Below, one piece after another: positions 13,896 to 22,558 of a stretch of DNA of 42,634 nucleotides (position 1 is the stretch's first letter; every line of letters starts with the position of its first letter). Source of the DNA: Mojavia pulchra JT2-VF2 (lineage in GTDB: Bacteria > Cyanobacteriota > Cyanobacteriia > Cyanobacteriales > Nostocaceae); the NCBI GenBank assembly GCA_019359325.1, contig JAHHHN010000038.1, forward strand, positions 1 to 42,634, given 5' to 3'. Both the position numbers and the translations under genes were made by a program. The notes under the pieces are model-generated. The model made no database searches. It was not told the DNA's origin and saw only the letters and a list, made by a program, of their open reading frames with translations.

Positions 13896-15617
13896 ATGAC
13901 CACAAATCCCTCACCCCAACTTTGGCTTTATGACACTACGCTACGGGATGGCACTCAGCGTGAAGGGCTATCAGTATCTATAGAAGATAAGTTACGGATT
14001 GCTCACAGGCTCGATCAACTAGGGGTTCCTTTCATTGAAGGTGGTTGGCCTGGGGCCAATCCTAAGGATGTACAATTTTTCTGGCAACTACAAGAAAATC
14101 CGCTCAAACAAGCAGAAATTGTTGCTTTTTGCTCGACACGACGCCCCAACACCAATGCTGCCACTGAACCGATGCTACAGGCGATTCTGGCTGCGGGCAC
14201 TCGTTGGGTGACAATTTTTGGTAAATCTTGGGATTTACACGTCACAGCAAGTCTGAAGACAACTTTAGAAGAAAATTTGGCGATGATCCGCGATACGATT
14301 GAGTATCTTTGTTCTCAAGGACGTCGCGTTATCTACGATGCAGAACATTGGTTTGATGGCTATAAGCAAAATTCAGTTTATGCTTTACAAACATTAGAGG
14401 TTGCGATCGCAGCTGGTGCAGAATGGCTTGTTTTATGTGACACCAATGGCGGCACTTTACCCCATGAAGTTAGCCAAATTGTTCAAGATGTGGTAAAGGT
14501 GGCCGGGGACTGGGGGCTGGGGGCTGGGAAATCGGGTGCTGAAGAAGAATCTACCCAATCACCAATCACCAATCCCTCTTACCCCTTATCCCCAGAGGGT
14601 GTCCCACCTTCCCTAATCCCCCAAATTGGAATCCATACTCATAATGACTCGGATATGGCGGTTGCCAATGCCTTAGCCGCTGTTATGGCAGGGGCTAGGA
14701 TGGTACAAGGCACAATCAACGGTTACGGTGAACGCTGTGGTAATGCCAACCTCTGTTCGTTAATTCCTAATTTACAACTGAAGTTGGGTTATAGCTGTAT
14801 CGGTGAAGACGAGCTCACGCAACTTACAGAAGCTAGCCGCTTTGTCAGCGAGGTCGTGAATCTCGCTCCTGATGAACACGCTCCTTTTGTGGGACGGTCT
14901 GCTTTTGCTCACAAAGGTGGTATTCATGTCTCAGCAGTAGAACGCAATCCTTTAACTTATGAACACATTCAGCCGGAACAAGTAGGAAACCGTCGTCGCA
15001 TTGTGATTTCTGAACAGTCTGGACTCAGCAATGTGTTAGCCAAAGCGCGCACTTTTGGTATTGAATTAGATCAGCATCAACCAGAAGCACGACAAATTCT
15101 CCAGCGGATGAAAGACTTGGAGAGTGAGGGCTATCAATTTGAGGCAGCAGAGGCGAGTTTTGCACTGTTGATGCACGAAGCTTTGGGCGATCGCCAGCAG
15201 TTTTTTGAAGTTAAAGGGTTTCAAGTCCACTGTGACTTGATTGAGGGGAAAGAAACAAGCAACGCCCTAGCGACAATTAAAGTAGCTGTCAATGGTAAAA
15301 ATATTTTGGAAGCAGCGGAAGGTAATGGCCCTGTAGCGGCTTTAGATGCTGCTTTACGTAAAGCTTTGGTAAACTTTTACCCCCAAATTGCGACTTTTGA
15401 GCTGACAGATTACAAAGTACGTATTCTCAACGGACATACGGGTACAGCAGCGAAAACTCGTGTGTTGGTAGAATCGGGCAACGGTTCTGAACGTTGGACG
15501 ACTGTTGGGGTTTCACCTAATATTTTGGAGGCTTCCTATCAAGCAGTGGTTGAGGGGTTGGAATATGGTTTGTTATTGCACTCGCAAGCGGAAGCATCCT
15601 TGAGAGTGTCACGTTGA
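13896..15617 (+). CDS. cimA: (R)-citramalate synthase
   Basis: This 573-residue HMGL-family enzyme condenses acetyl-CoA with pyruvate to citramalate, the entry to threonine-independent isoleucine synthesis. LYDTTLRDGTQREG at 11-24 starts the TIM barrel, and GIHTHNDSD carries the metal-binding HxH. FVGRSAFAHKGGIHVSAV follows the barrel. A regulatory LeuA dimer domain occupies the last 130 residues. Its NGNG-like block reads EGNGPVAALDAALRKAL, the citramalate-synthase subgroup pattern. Between VVKVA and PQIGIHTHND lies an insertion of about 38 residues encoded by repeat-like DNA. A TTG at 13854 also opens the frame, but the ATG at 13896, with GAAGG at 13881, fits homologues. Confidence 0.9.
   Translation: MTTNPSPQLWLYDTTLRDGTQREGLSVSIEDKLRIAHRLDQLGVPFIEGGWPGANPKDVQFFWQLQENPLKQAEIVAFCSTRRPNTNAATEPMLQAILAAGTRWVTIFGKSWDLHVTASLKTTLEENLAMIRDTIEYLCSQGRRVIYDAEHWFDGYKQNSVYALQTLEVAIAAGAEWLVLCDTNGGTLPHEVSQIVQDVVKVAGDWGLGAGKSGAEEESTQSPITNPSYPLSPEGVPPSLIPQIGIHTHNDSDMAVANALAAVMAGARMVQGTINGYGERCGNANLCSLIPNLQLKLGYSCIGEDELTQLTEASRFVSEVVNLAPDEHAPFVGRSAFAHKGGIHVSAVERNPLTYEHIQPEQVGNRRRIVISEQSGLSNVLAKARTFGIELDQHQPEARQILQRMKDLESEGYQFEAAEASFALLMHEALGDRQQFFEVKGFQVHCDLIEGKETSNALATIKVAVNGKNILEAAEGNGPVAALDAALRKALVNFYPQIATFELTDYKVRILNGHTGTAAKTRVLVESGNGSERWTTVGVSPNILEASYQAVVEGLEYGLLLHSQAEASLRVSR
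14505..14621 (+). repeat. Repeat-derived in-frame insertion inside cimA
   Basis: GGGGACTGGGGGCTGGGGGC (14505-14524) is a heptamer repeat of the kind seen in gaps of this window, such as 20740-20760. It is followed by CAATCACCAATCACCAATCC. Together the block encodes about 38 Gly/Ser/Pro-rich residues (203-241) with no counterpart in the conserved core, where VVKVA would join PQIGIHTH directly. Confidence 0.75.
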
Positions 15618-15991
15618 CACCAACTACCAACATATTCAGGATTGACACAGTCAAACAAGAATCCCACTCTTTTTAGGGAGTGGGAGCGTCAATAACCCCA
15701 AGCCTTAATCTTTTAAAAGTGGTGGTTGCTCAGACTTAAATACCAATTTGAAAAAAGAATGTGACAGATACAAACCTAAAAACCCAGATTAAATCAGGCT
15801 TTCTGAATGAGTGAATTGGTATAACTCTCAAAACAATAGCCTGATTACGAATCTCAGACAGATAATAATTTTTACTTGCTCACTAGCAACAACAATTAGT
15901 AAATTGGGCAAAGACTTAGAGAACTATCCGCTAGCAGTAGTTAGACATTTACCTTCTGAAATATAAGGTAAAAATCACTGCTGGCACTTCT
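15618..15991. other. Gap with a hairpin resembling an IS200/IS605 right end
   Basis: No gene is seen. TCCCACTC (15662-15669) pairs with GAGTGGGA (15678-15685), flanked by AAGAA before and GCGTCAA after. This layout recalls the right ends of cyanobacterial tnpB-type insertion sequences. It has no U tract, so it is a poor intrinsic terminator for cimA. A small dyad, GTGTCA/TGACAC (15606-15620), overlaps the cimA stop. Confidence 0.4.
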
Positions 15992-16225
15992 CTATGAAAA
16001 ACTTTCCCAAGCTTGAGCAACCAATTTACTGAGCCAGCGTCGCTGCTGCTTATCTAGCATCGGATCATCAGCTAGCACCTGGGCAGTCAACTCTTCTAAA
16101 GATTGACCCTGAGCGCGCACGATTTTAACAACGCCGGCGATCGCAGATGCAACTAATTCTTCATCAACAGGCCTTTGTTGCAGGGCAACAATGTCTTGGG
16201 GGCTGTCAGGGATGGGATAATTCAT
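15992..16225 (-). CDS. Small conserved-looking soluble protein of unknown function
   Basis: The product has 77 residues and is acidic and helical. It has no membrane segment, no Cys pairs and no recognised motif. The middle reads VKIVRAQGQSLEELTAQVLAD and the end RRWLSKLVAQAWESF, a predicted pair of amphipathic helices. There is no strong Shine-Dalgarno. It lies alone, divergent from the lycopene cyclase gene 160 bases away. Confidence 0.55.
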   Translation of the reverse strand: MNYPIPDSPQDIVALQQRPVDEELVASAIAGVVKIVRAQGQSLEELTAQVLADDPMLDKQQRRWLSKLVAQAWESFS

Positions 16226-16385
16226 GGCGTGGGTTTACAGAAATTTAGAATGAAAAATATATTAGACAAATTATTAAAATTTCTTCACCAAATCTTTATC
16301 GGAGTGATGAGGCGGAGTTTAGCGTACTTTATGCGTTCTTCAAATCTGTCTAAGTGAGTAGATTTATCGGAGATGTCAGGAAAAG

Positions 16386-18494
16386 ATGAAAGAAATACTT
16401 TATTTAGAAGTTCCAACTCCAGATACGGCAACTGTACGCAGTTGGTTGCAAGTAGATTTTGATCCAGGATATGGAGAAAAACGGCTGACTCCTGAAGGCT
16501 TTCGCCTCAGAGTTTCTGCTGAGACTACAACTGCTGGGGCGGCGATTTCCGAAAATTTACCTACGGAACTTTCTGTATTTGTCTGGTCAGTACAGCGAAC
16601 TACCTATTTGAAAGCGTTCCGATGGGCAGATCGGCCTTTTCCGCAAGAAGGGCAAATCCTACACCGCCTGACTATTGGAATTAAAAGCCGCTTTCCCCAT
16701 CACTATCCAGAACCACCAGCGATTGATTTAACTCAACAAACGATATTTGAAGCTCTAGAGCCTTATTACCCTCTCACTGTCAAGTATTTTCAGAAAATGC
16801 CCAATGGGGAATACGACTTGAAACGTGCCTACTGGTGGGAACAGCGATGGCGTGAAGGAGTACGTAATCCGCAGCAGCCCAGACAGGTCGTTTTTGGGAA
16901 AGACATAAACGAAGAGAAAGCCTTAGCGCCCTCTTCTCCCACCTACGACATCATTTATCTTGGCGGCGCTTTAGGTGCGATCCATGCGGCAGTAATGGCG
17001 AAATTGGGATATAAAGTGCTGCTAGTAGAACGAATGCCCTTTGGACGGATGAATCGGGAATGGAATATTTCTCGTGATGAGCTTCAAAGCTTAGTCAATT
17101 TGGGTTTGGTGACTACTTCTGAGTTGGAAACTGTCATTGCGCGGGAGTATAAAGACGGGTTTAATAAATTTTTTGATGCGAATAATCCACCAAAATTGCG
17201 ATCGCCTGTCTTGCACACACCCACAGTGCTGAATTTAGCCCTTGACTCCGATAAATGGCTAAAGATGTGTGGGCAAAAAGTGCGCGCCGCAGGTGGCGAA
17301 ATTTGGGATGAAACAGAGTTTCTGCGTGCAGATATTGACGAATCACAAGTTGTAATTACAGTCAAGCATTTACCCAGTCAAAATGAAAAGCAAGTAACCG
17401 GAAGATTGCTGGTGGATGCGATGGGAACTGCGTCGCCAATTGCTTGGCAATTAAATGGTGGTCGGGCTTTTGATAGTGTTTGCCCAACGGTAGGAGCAGT
17501 TATTGATCGGGGATTTGAGCCAGAAGTTTGGGATTCCCAGTATGGAGACGTTCTTTATAGCCACGGGGATATTTCCCGCGGCAGACAATTGATTTGGGAA
17601 TTATTTCCCGGAGCCGGAGAAGAACTGACAATTTATTTATTTCATTACCACGAAGTCAACCCCGAAAATCCTGGTTCTTTATTGGAGATGTACGAGGACT
17701 TTTTCACGATTTTGCCAGAGTATCGGCGGTGCGACGTGGACAAGCTGGTATGGAAAAAACCGACTTTTGGTTATATACCAGGGCATTTTAGTGTTGGGAG
17801 TAGCGATCGCAAAGTTGCTTTTGACCGCTTGATTGCGATCGGTGACGCTGCATCACTCCAATCTCCTTTGGTGTTTACTGGCTTTGGTTCTTTAGTTCGC
17901 AACCTAGAACGCTTAACAAAGCTGTTGGATACTGCTCTCAAACATGACTTACTAAGTTTCCGTCACCTGAACAAAATTCGTGCTTACCAAAGTAATGTTT
18001 CTGTGACTTGGCTATTTTCCAAAGGCATGATGGTTCCAACGGGTAAATTCTTACCACCCCAACGAATTAACGCCATGCTGAATACCTTCTTTGGTTTGTT
18101 GGCAGACGAACCGCCAGAGGTGGCAGATAATTTCATCAAAGATAGGTGCGATTGGTTAACCTTTAATCGGTTAGCAATTAAGGCAGCACGCAAAAACCCT
18201 GCCTTGCTATTGTGGATTTGGGAACTTGCCGGGCCAAGAGATTTGGGGCGTTGGCTGGGTAATTATGTGAACTTTGGCCGTCATGCCCTAGTCAGTGCTG
18301 TGCTGAGTGGATGGTTTCCCCACTTTCTCAGAAAAACAGCTCCTTGGTTGGAAACCCGGTATCCGGCATTGTGGTTGCGTTTGCTGACGATTAGTTACGC
18401 TATCACCATCGGCAAACCGCGATCGCCTAATCAGGTAGCAAATGTTAATCCAGAAGCAATCATTCAGAAGTCAAAAGCGAGGATTCTGAATTAG
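16386..18494 (+). CDS. cruA: CruA/CruP-type lycopene cyclase-like flavoprotein
   Basis: The protein has 702 residues. The first 185 form an N-terminal extension (EILYLEVPTPDTATVRSWLQ). At about 186-215 is a Rossmann FAD site, IIYLGGALGAIHAAVMAKLG, followed by the family block RMNREWNISRDELQSLVNLG. Later come LIAIGDAASLQSPLVFTGFG, the second flavin motif, and hydrophobic C-terminal segments. CruA makes monocyclic or bicyclic carotenes from lycopene in cyanobacteria and green sulfur bacteria; CruP is a paralogue. The long N-terminal extension favours CruA over CruP, but I cannot separate them firmly. The start is supported by AGGAAAAG just upstream of the ATG. Confidence 0.75.
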   Translation: MKEILYLEVPTPDTATVRSWLQVDFDPGYGEKRLTPEGFRLRVSAETTTAGAAISENLPTELSVFVWSVQRTTYLKAFRWADRPFPQEGQILHRLTIGIKSRFPHHYPEPPAIDLTQQTIFEALEPYYPLTVKYFQKMPNGEYDLKRAYWWEQRWREGVRNPQQPRQVVFGKDINEEKALAPSSPTYDIIYLGGALGAIHAAVMAKLGYKVLLVERMPFGRMNREWNISRDELQSLVNLGLVTTSELETVIAREYKDGFNKFFDANNPPKLRSPVLHTPTVLNLALDSDKWLKMCGQKVRAAGGEIWDETEFLRADIDESQVVITVKHLPSQNEKQVTGRLLVDAMGTASPIAWQLNGGRAFDSVCPTVGAVIDRGFEPEVWDSQYGDVLYSHGDISRGRQLIWELFPGAGEELTIYLFHYHEVNPENPGSLLEMYEDFFTILPEYRRCDVDKLVWKKPTFGYIPGHFSVGSSDRKVAFDRLIAIGDAASLQSPLVFTGFGSLVRNLERLTKLLDTALKHDLLSFRHLNKIRAYQSNVSVTWLFSKGMMVPTGKFLPPQRINAMLNTFFGLLADEPPEVADNFIKDRCDWLTFNRLAIKAARKNPALLLWIWELAGPRDLGRWLGNYVNFGRHALVSAVLSGWFPHFLRKTAPWLETRYPALWLRLLTISYAITIGKPRSPNQVANVNPEAIIQKSKARILN

Positions 18495-18506
18495 TTCAGT
18501 AATTAA

Positions 18507-18586
18507 GAGTGCTGAGTTCCCAGTAACGAGTAATGAAGTGAAAGATTCATCACTCTATTCACTTCATTACTCACAACTCAGCACTC
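18507..18586. terminator. Long repeat-built hairpin between convergent genes
   Basis: GAGTGCTGAGTT (18507-18518) pairs with AACTCAGCACTC (18575-18586). Inside it, the 15 bases at 18528-18542 pair perfectly with 18558-18572 around a 15-base loop. The 27 paired bases have one asymmetric internal loop. It lies between the cyclase stop (18494) and the coiled-coil gene stop (18617), so it would act on both transcripts. It has no U tract. Confidence 0.7.
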
Positions 18587-18616
18587 AGCATTAAGTTGGG
18601 TCAACTGAACACTTGA

Positions 18617-20275
18617 CTATTGACTATTCGGGCGGAAATTAGGTAATTCCACAGATGCTAATGATTTGCGCCCCTTAGGTGGACGCTGGGGATAAACTAC
18701 GGGTGAGGGTGATTTAGTATCGATAGTGCCGTCCTCGGAGGATTCTTTGGTTATATTCTTTAAAGGCAATTCTGATGGAGTTAATTGTGAGATTTCTAAC
18801 CAATAGTCCTCATTTTCTGCTGTCGCAGTAGTTTCATTCATAGGTGAAGTTGAGGGCACTGGCAAGTTGCTAGTTAAAGAAAATGTATAGTCTTCTACAA
18901 TCTCAACAGAAGTATTCTCGGTGGGTTTGATTTCTCCTTCCAACTGCCGTTCTGGTAGAGTGTCTGACTCCTCATCATCAGCGATGGTGGTTGCCAAAGT
19001 TTCCCAGAAAGGTAGACCATTAGCTTGATTAATGCCTACATCATCTTTTTCAAGATTAGGTGCTGGTGATGTAGATGCAGGTTGGGAGGCAAAAAACATC
19101 TGAATGAGATTCTCTATTTGCTCATCAATGTTGGATGACCCTGAAGGTAAAACTGCTTCCGATGTAGTGGAGAAAGCGTCACTAATATTTGATGATTCTA
19201 TAGGTGAAACTGCTTCGGGCGTAGTGACAGGATCATCAATTTCTGATGAGACAGCTGGTTGTGCTGGAGCTGGTGTCTGTTGCTTAATTGACCAGTCCCA
19301 AGGAGAGGATAAAGATGAAGTAGGAATAGGGTCAGTTCTGTTAGCAGATGTATACGAGGGTGGTGTTGCAGATTGCTGCCAGGAATTGTCTAAACTATTA
19401 GTTAAAGATTCTGGCTCCGCAGACCAAGGCTTAATTGGCTGTGCATTGGGAAACAAAGAGCGAGCTTTTTTAGCAAATCTTGATTGCCTAGTAACTGTGT
19501 TGTGCGAATGATTGACAGTATCGTCTTGAGAATCATCACCTGGAACTGGTGTCTCTAAACACTTTTCTAACGCCGCTTTAAACTGTAAGGTCTGGCGTTG
19601 TTGCCGCATCAACCTAGTACGTAACTCTCGACATGAAGTTTCAGATTGCGATAGCTGCTGAGACTGTTCAGTATAGTTAGTTTGCAGCAGCGAGCATTCC
19701 CGCTCTAACTGGGCAAGGCGTTGTTGGCTAATTTGTAACTGGGCTTTATATGTTTCGATGAAAACTTCTTGGCGTTGAACTGTTTGGACAGCAGTTTCTA
19801 ATTGTTGGAACAAGGATTTTATTTGTTCTTGGGCAGCAGTAAGTTCCTGAGCTTGTTGATTGAGCATCGACTCAGTGACGCTAAAGCGTTTTTTCTGCCA
19901 CTGTAAAGCCTTTTCCGACTCAGATAAGTCAACTTGATACTGCTCTACTTGCTTATATAAATCATTGTTAGCAGCACGCAATTCTTCATTTAATGTCAGC
20001 AGTTTCTGAAATTCAGAATTGATACTTGCTTGTTTTTCAATATCCGGTTCGGCAATCCAGTCCTGCTTGGTTGCATCTGTTGATAACTCTTCAACTTTCG
20101 TCTCGTGCCGTTCGTCTTTTGCTGGCTGAAGGAGAGGCAATTTTGTAATTGCCATATTTTCAGAAGGCACAACTGAGTAAAATGGACAACTCGCCTGCTC
20201 CAGTTGTGGCAAATTAGCAGAATTTAGGGATTCAATAAAAGCCCCATTCTTTGATGTGTCAGCTTCATTCATCAC
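18617..20275 (-). CDS. Coiled-coil protein with long disordered tail, function unknown
   Basis: The protein has 552 residues. A heptad-rich coiled coil spans about residues 70-240 (ELRAANNDLYKQVEQYQVDL and QETFIE-like repeats rich in Gln, Glu and Leu) and closes with LRTRLMRQQRQTLQFKAALE. The following 300 residues are Ser/Pro/Thr/Glu-rich and likely unstructured, except a conserved-looking end at PQRPPKGRKSLASVELPNF. There is no signal peptide or membrane helix. It is probably a cytoplasmic scaffold. Adjacent codons TTG, ATG and ATG open the N-terminus, and the first ATG (MMNEADTSK) is kept. Confidence 0.65.
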   Translation of the reverse strand: MMNEADTSKNGAFIESLNSANLPQLEQASCPFYSVVPSENMAITKLPLLQPAKDERHETKVEELSTDATKQDWIAEPDIEKQASINSEFQKLLTLNEELRAANNDLYKQVEQYQVDLSESEKALQWQKKRFSVTESMLNQQAQELTAAQEQIKSLFQQLETAVQTVQRQEVFIETYKAQLQISQQRLAQLERECSLLQTNYTEQSQQLSQSETSCRELRTRLMRQQRQTLQFKAALEKCLETPVPGDDSQDDTVNHSHNTVTRQSRFAKKARSLFPNAQPIKPWSAEPESLTNSLDNSWQQSATPPSYTSANRTDPIPTSSLSSPWDWSIKQQTPAPAQPAVSSEIDDPVTTPEAVSPIESSNISDAFSTTSEAVLPSGSSNIDEQIENLIQMFFASQPASTSPAPNLEKDDVGINQANGLPFWETLATTIADDEESDTLPERQLEGEIKPTENTSVEIVEDYTFSLTSNLPVPSTSPMNETTATAENEDYWLEISQLTPSELPLKNITKESSEDGTIDTKSPSPVVYPQRPPKGRKSLASVELPNFRPNSQ

Positions 20276-21012
20276 TCTTGACCCACCCGCTTAAAAGTGT
20301 TCAGCAGTGCTGGCATTAGCATTGCTTATCGATTGTGCCCGATCAGGGTTGACGCAAGTAGCTCAGGAAAACCTGAGAAGCCCCTGACGGTAGCTGTAGG
20401 GAGTTTTACTTTAGAAGCCAAGCGTAACTCTCCTCCAGCATGAGTAATTAATCATTAAATTTAGTGTTCCCCATTTTGCATCTAGAACTGATGAAGTTAT
20501 AACATTACGAAGTTCCTCCCCGCCAATCTTGAGAATAACGGGAGATTCTAGTTTAGATGCTGATTACAGGTTTGCTTGCGCTTGATTGGAATCAACAGTT
20601 ATTTGGGAATAAATTGTCGGCAAGAATTTATGCACTTAGAAAAGTCGTAGCACTGGATCTAATTTACCAAACAGCTTTGCCTTAATAGCAACTAATCTGA
20701 GATTCTGGGGAATGGGGCATGGGGAATGGGGAATGGGGAATAGAGACTAGGGGCTGGGGGCAAGAGGGCAAGGGGACAAGGGGACAAGGTGAGACAGCGC
20801 TGCGGGAGGGTTTCCCTCCGCAGGCGACTGCGAACCCGAAGGGGGACAAAGAGAAAGAACCATGATTAACTCTTGCTCCTTGTCCCCCATCCCCCATGCT
20901 CCTTGTCTTCTTTATCCAATGCCCAATGCCCAATGCCCAAAGTCGGCGCGGTTCATCCCATCCCCAGAAGGAGTGGGCTTTTCTTGCGCCGACTTTGTGT
21001 AATTTTGAGTTG
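20276..21012. repeat. Gap with structured leader and dense repeats
   Basis: No gene is recognised. CTCAGG (20362-20367) pairs with CCTGAG (20372-20377), nested in TCAGGG (20343-20348) and CCCTGA (20382-20387), about 70-110 bases upstream of the coiled-coil start. 20697-20760 holds GGGGAAT/GGGGCTG heptamers. CTGCGGGAGGG (20800-20810) pairs with CCCTCCGCAG (20814-20823). AAAGTCGGCGC (20939-20949) pairs perfectly with GCGCCGACTTT (20986-20996) around an inner hairpin. Confidence 0.6.
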
Positions 21013-22512
21013 TTATGGTAGCCAATAAGGGTCAAATCCGGCTAGAGGAAGCTTCTCTGGTTTGATTTCAGCAGTAGTAGTGTCGGCAATAGGTAATAAG
21101 GGCATTAACCACAGACTACTGGTAGCGATCGCCTCTCCATCATCGGTTTTTAAAGTGTTTGTCGATAATGGAGCTTGAGAATTTGTCTGTGATACTACTT
21201 GGTCAAATAATAAGCCTAAACCATCAGGTGATAGGCTCATACGGACATTTCGTTGCTCGATGGGTAGCACCAGCAGTGGTTTCTGTTCTCCTGTTTTGAT
21301 ATCAATTGCTACTAAATAAGGCTGTTCTATGTATTCTTCTTTCGATACTAACTGAGTCAGTAAGCAATAGAGGGTGGGCGAAGCAGGATCAAATTGGCAA
21401 TTAAGAATTGAGCCTGTTGTTTTTAACAAAGGTTTCTGTGTACCTTGGTTGGTGACTAAAAATAAATCTCGTGTGTAATCTGTATTAAACTTGACCATCG
21501 CTGCTTGCGACCCGTCTTTAGAAAAAGCCTGGACTAACCCAAATTGCGGTAGAAAATCTAGAGGTTTGCTGGCATCGCCTTGTAGGGATATAATCGCTGC
21601 TCCCTGTCCTTGAGCAACTGCCACGGCTTTACTATCTGGTGTAATCATAAAGTCACCCCCTGGTTGGCTTTGCAGGCGTTTAGCAGTGGGTTTTTCTCCA
21701 GATTTATCGCTGGTTGTAGGCAGAAACCACAAGCCAAAGTCTCCGGGATTAGATTTGTTTCCTCGCTGGATAACAATTGTTTGTCCATCTGGCGATAAGT
21801 CAAATTTGAGGTTTTGATAATCTTTATTATCTAAAATGAGGTCAACTTTACCTGATGCTTCGGTTCGGTTGCCAGTCTTGCTAAAAATACCTGTTGTTAC
21901 TGTATACAACTGAGCCGAAAGTAAGTCTGGGTTGTTTGCGGTGTGAGCAGAAAATAAAACTTTTCCTCCGTCTGGAAATGGCTCGAAGTCCATTACCACT
22001 AAGTCTTTGGGGGTAAGTACCTTTTTTTGCTCTTGAGTCAAGTTATAGAAAATTAATTGCCCTTGTTCTTCTGGATTAACTCCTATATAAAGAATGGCGC
22101 GATCACGTGTGCGAAAGCTACCTGTAAAGGGCTGAAGCACTCTATTTTGACCTTGTTTTTGAGAAAACTTATCTTTAGCTTGCTGCAACTGCACTTGATA
22201 ATTTGTGCCATAGGGTGCTGGTGTCAAAAGCGTATAAACCATTCGCCGTCCAGCCCAACTGATCTTACCTGCTAGCGGCGGATCTATTTTCAAGTTCTCT
22301 TCTACGCTTTTCGTGTCCATGGGGCGGCTAAAGGTAAGGCTAAAGGAGATGTCGTCTGCCCCTATTTGTTGGTTCTGCCAAGTGAAATTCCGCACGCTGG
22401 GCTTTACTGCATCACCTTGCCAGATTACCAACCCAATCAGCAGACTTAACAGGAGCATCAATGCGATCGCCACGCGATCCAGTGGTTGGATAAATGCTTT
22501 AGATTTAGTCAT
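21013..22512 (-). CDS. Membrane-anchored SbsA-type Ig-like / beta-propeller protein
   Basis: The protein has 499 residues. One N-terminal helix (about 12-32) anchors it. Residues of about 38-135 form an SbsA Ig-like domain (FSLTFSRPMDTKSVEENLKI, then PLAGKISWAGRRMVYTL). The rest is a TolB/PD40-like propeller with repeats such as LKFDLSPDGQTIVIQ, DFMITPDSKAVAV, FSKDGSQAAMV and MSLSPDGLGLLF. The body is likely periplasmic. It follows ycgR and ycgQ on the same strand (46 bases after ycgQ), so it may share their transcript. The ATG lies in a TTAGTCA repeat with no clear Shine-Dalgarno. The ligand is unknown. Confidence 0.75.
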   Translation of the reverse strand: MTKSKAFIQPLDRVAIALMLLLSLLIGLVIWQGDAVKPSVRNFTWQNQQIGADDISFSLTFSRPMDTKSVEENLKIDPPLAGKISWAGRRMVYTLLTPAPYGTNYQVQLQQAKDKFSQKQGQNRVLQPFTGSFRTRDRAILYIGVNPEEQGQLIFYNLTQEQKKVLTPKDLVVMDFEPFPDGGKVLFSAHTANNPDLLSAQLYTVTTGIFSKTGNRTEASGKVDLILDNKDYQNLKFDLSPDGQTIVIQRGNKSNPGDFGLWFLPTTSDKSGEKPTAKRLQSQPGGDFMITPDSKAVAVAQGQGAAIISLQGDASKPLDFLPQFGLVQAFSKDGSQAAMVKFNTDYTRDLFLVTNQGTQKPLLKTTGSILNCQFDPASPTLYCLLTQLVSKEEYIEQPYLVAIDIKTGEQKPLLVLPIEQRNVRMSLSPDGLGLLFDQVVSQTNSQAPLSTNTLKTDDGEAIATSSLWLMPLLPIADTTTAEIKPEKLPLAGFDPYWLP

Positions 22513-22558
22513 TAGTTCAGTTGTCAGTTGTTTTCAGCCAATGACGATTAACTACTGA

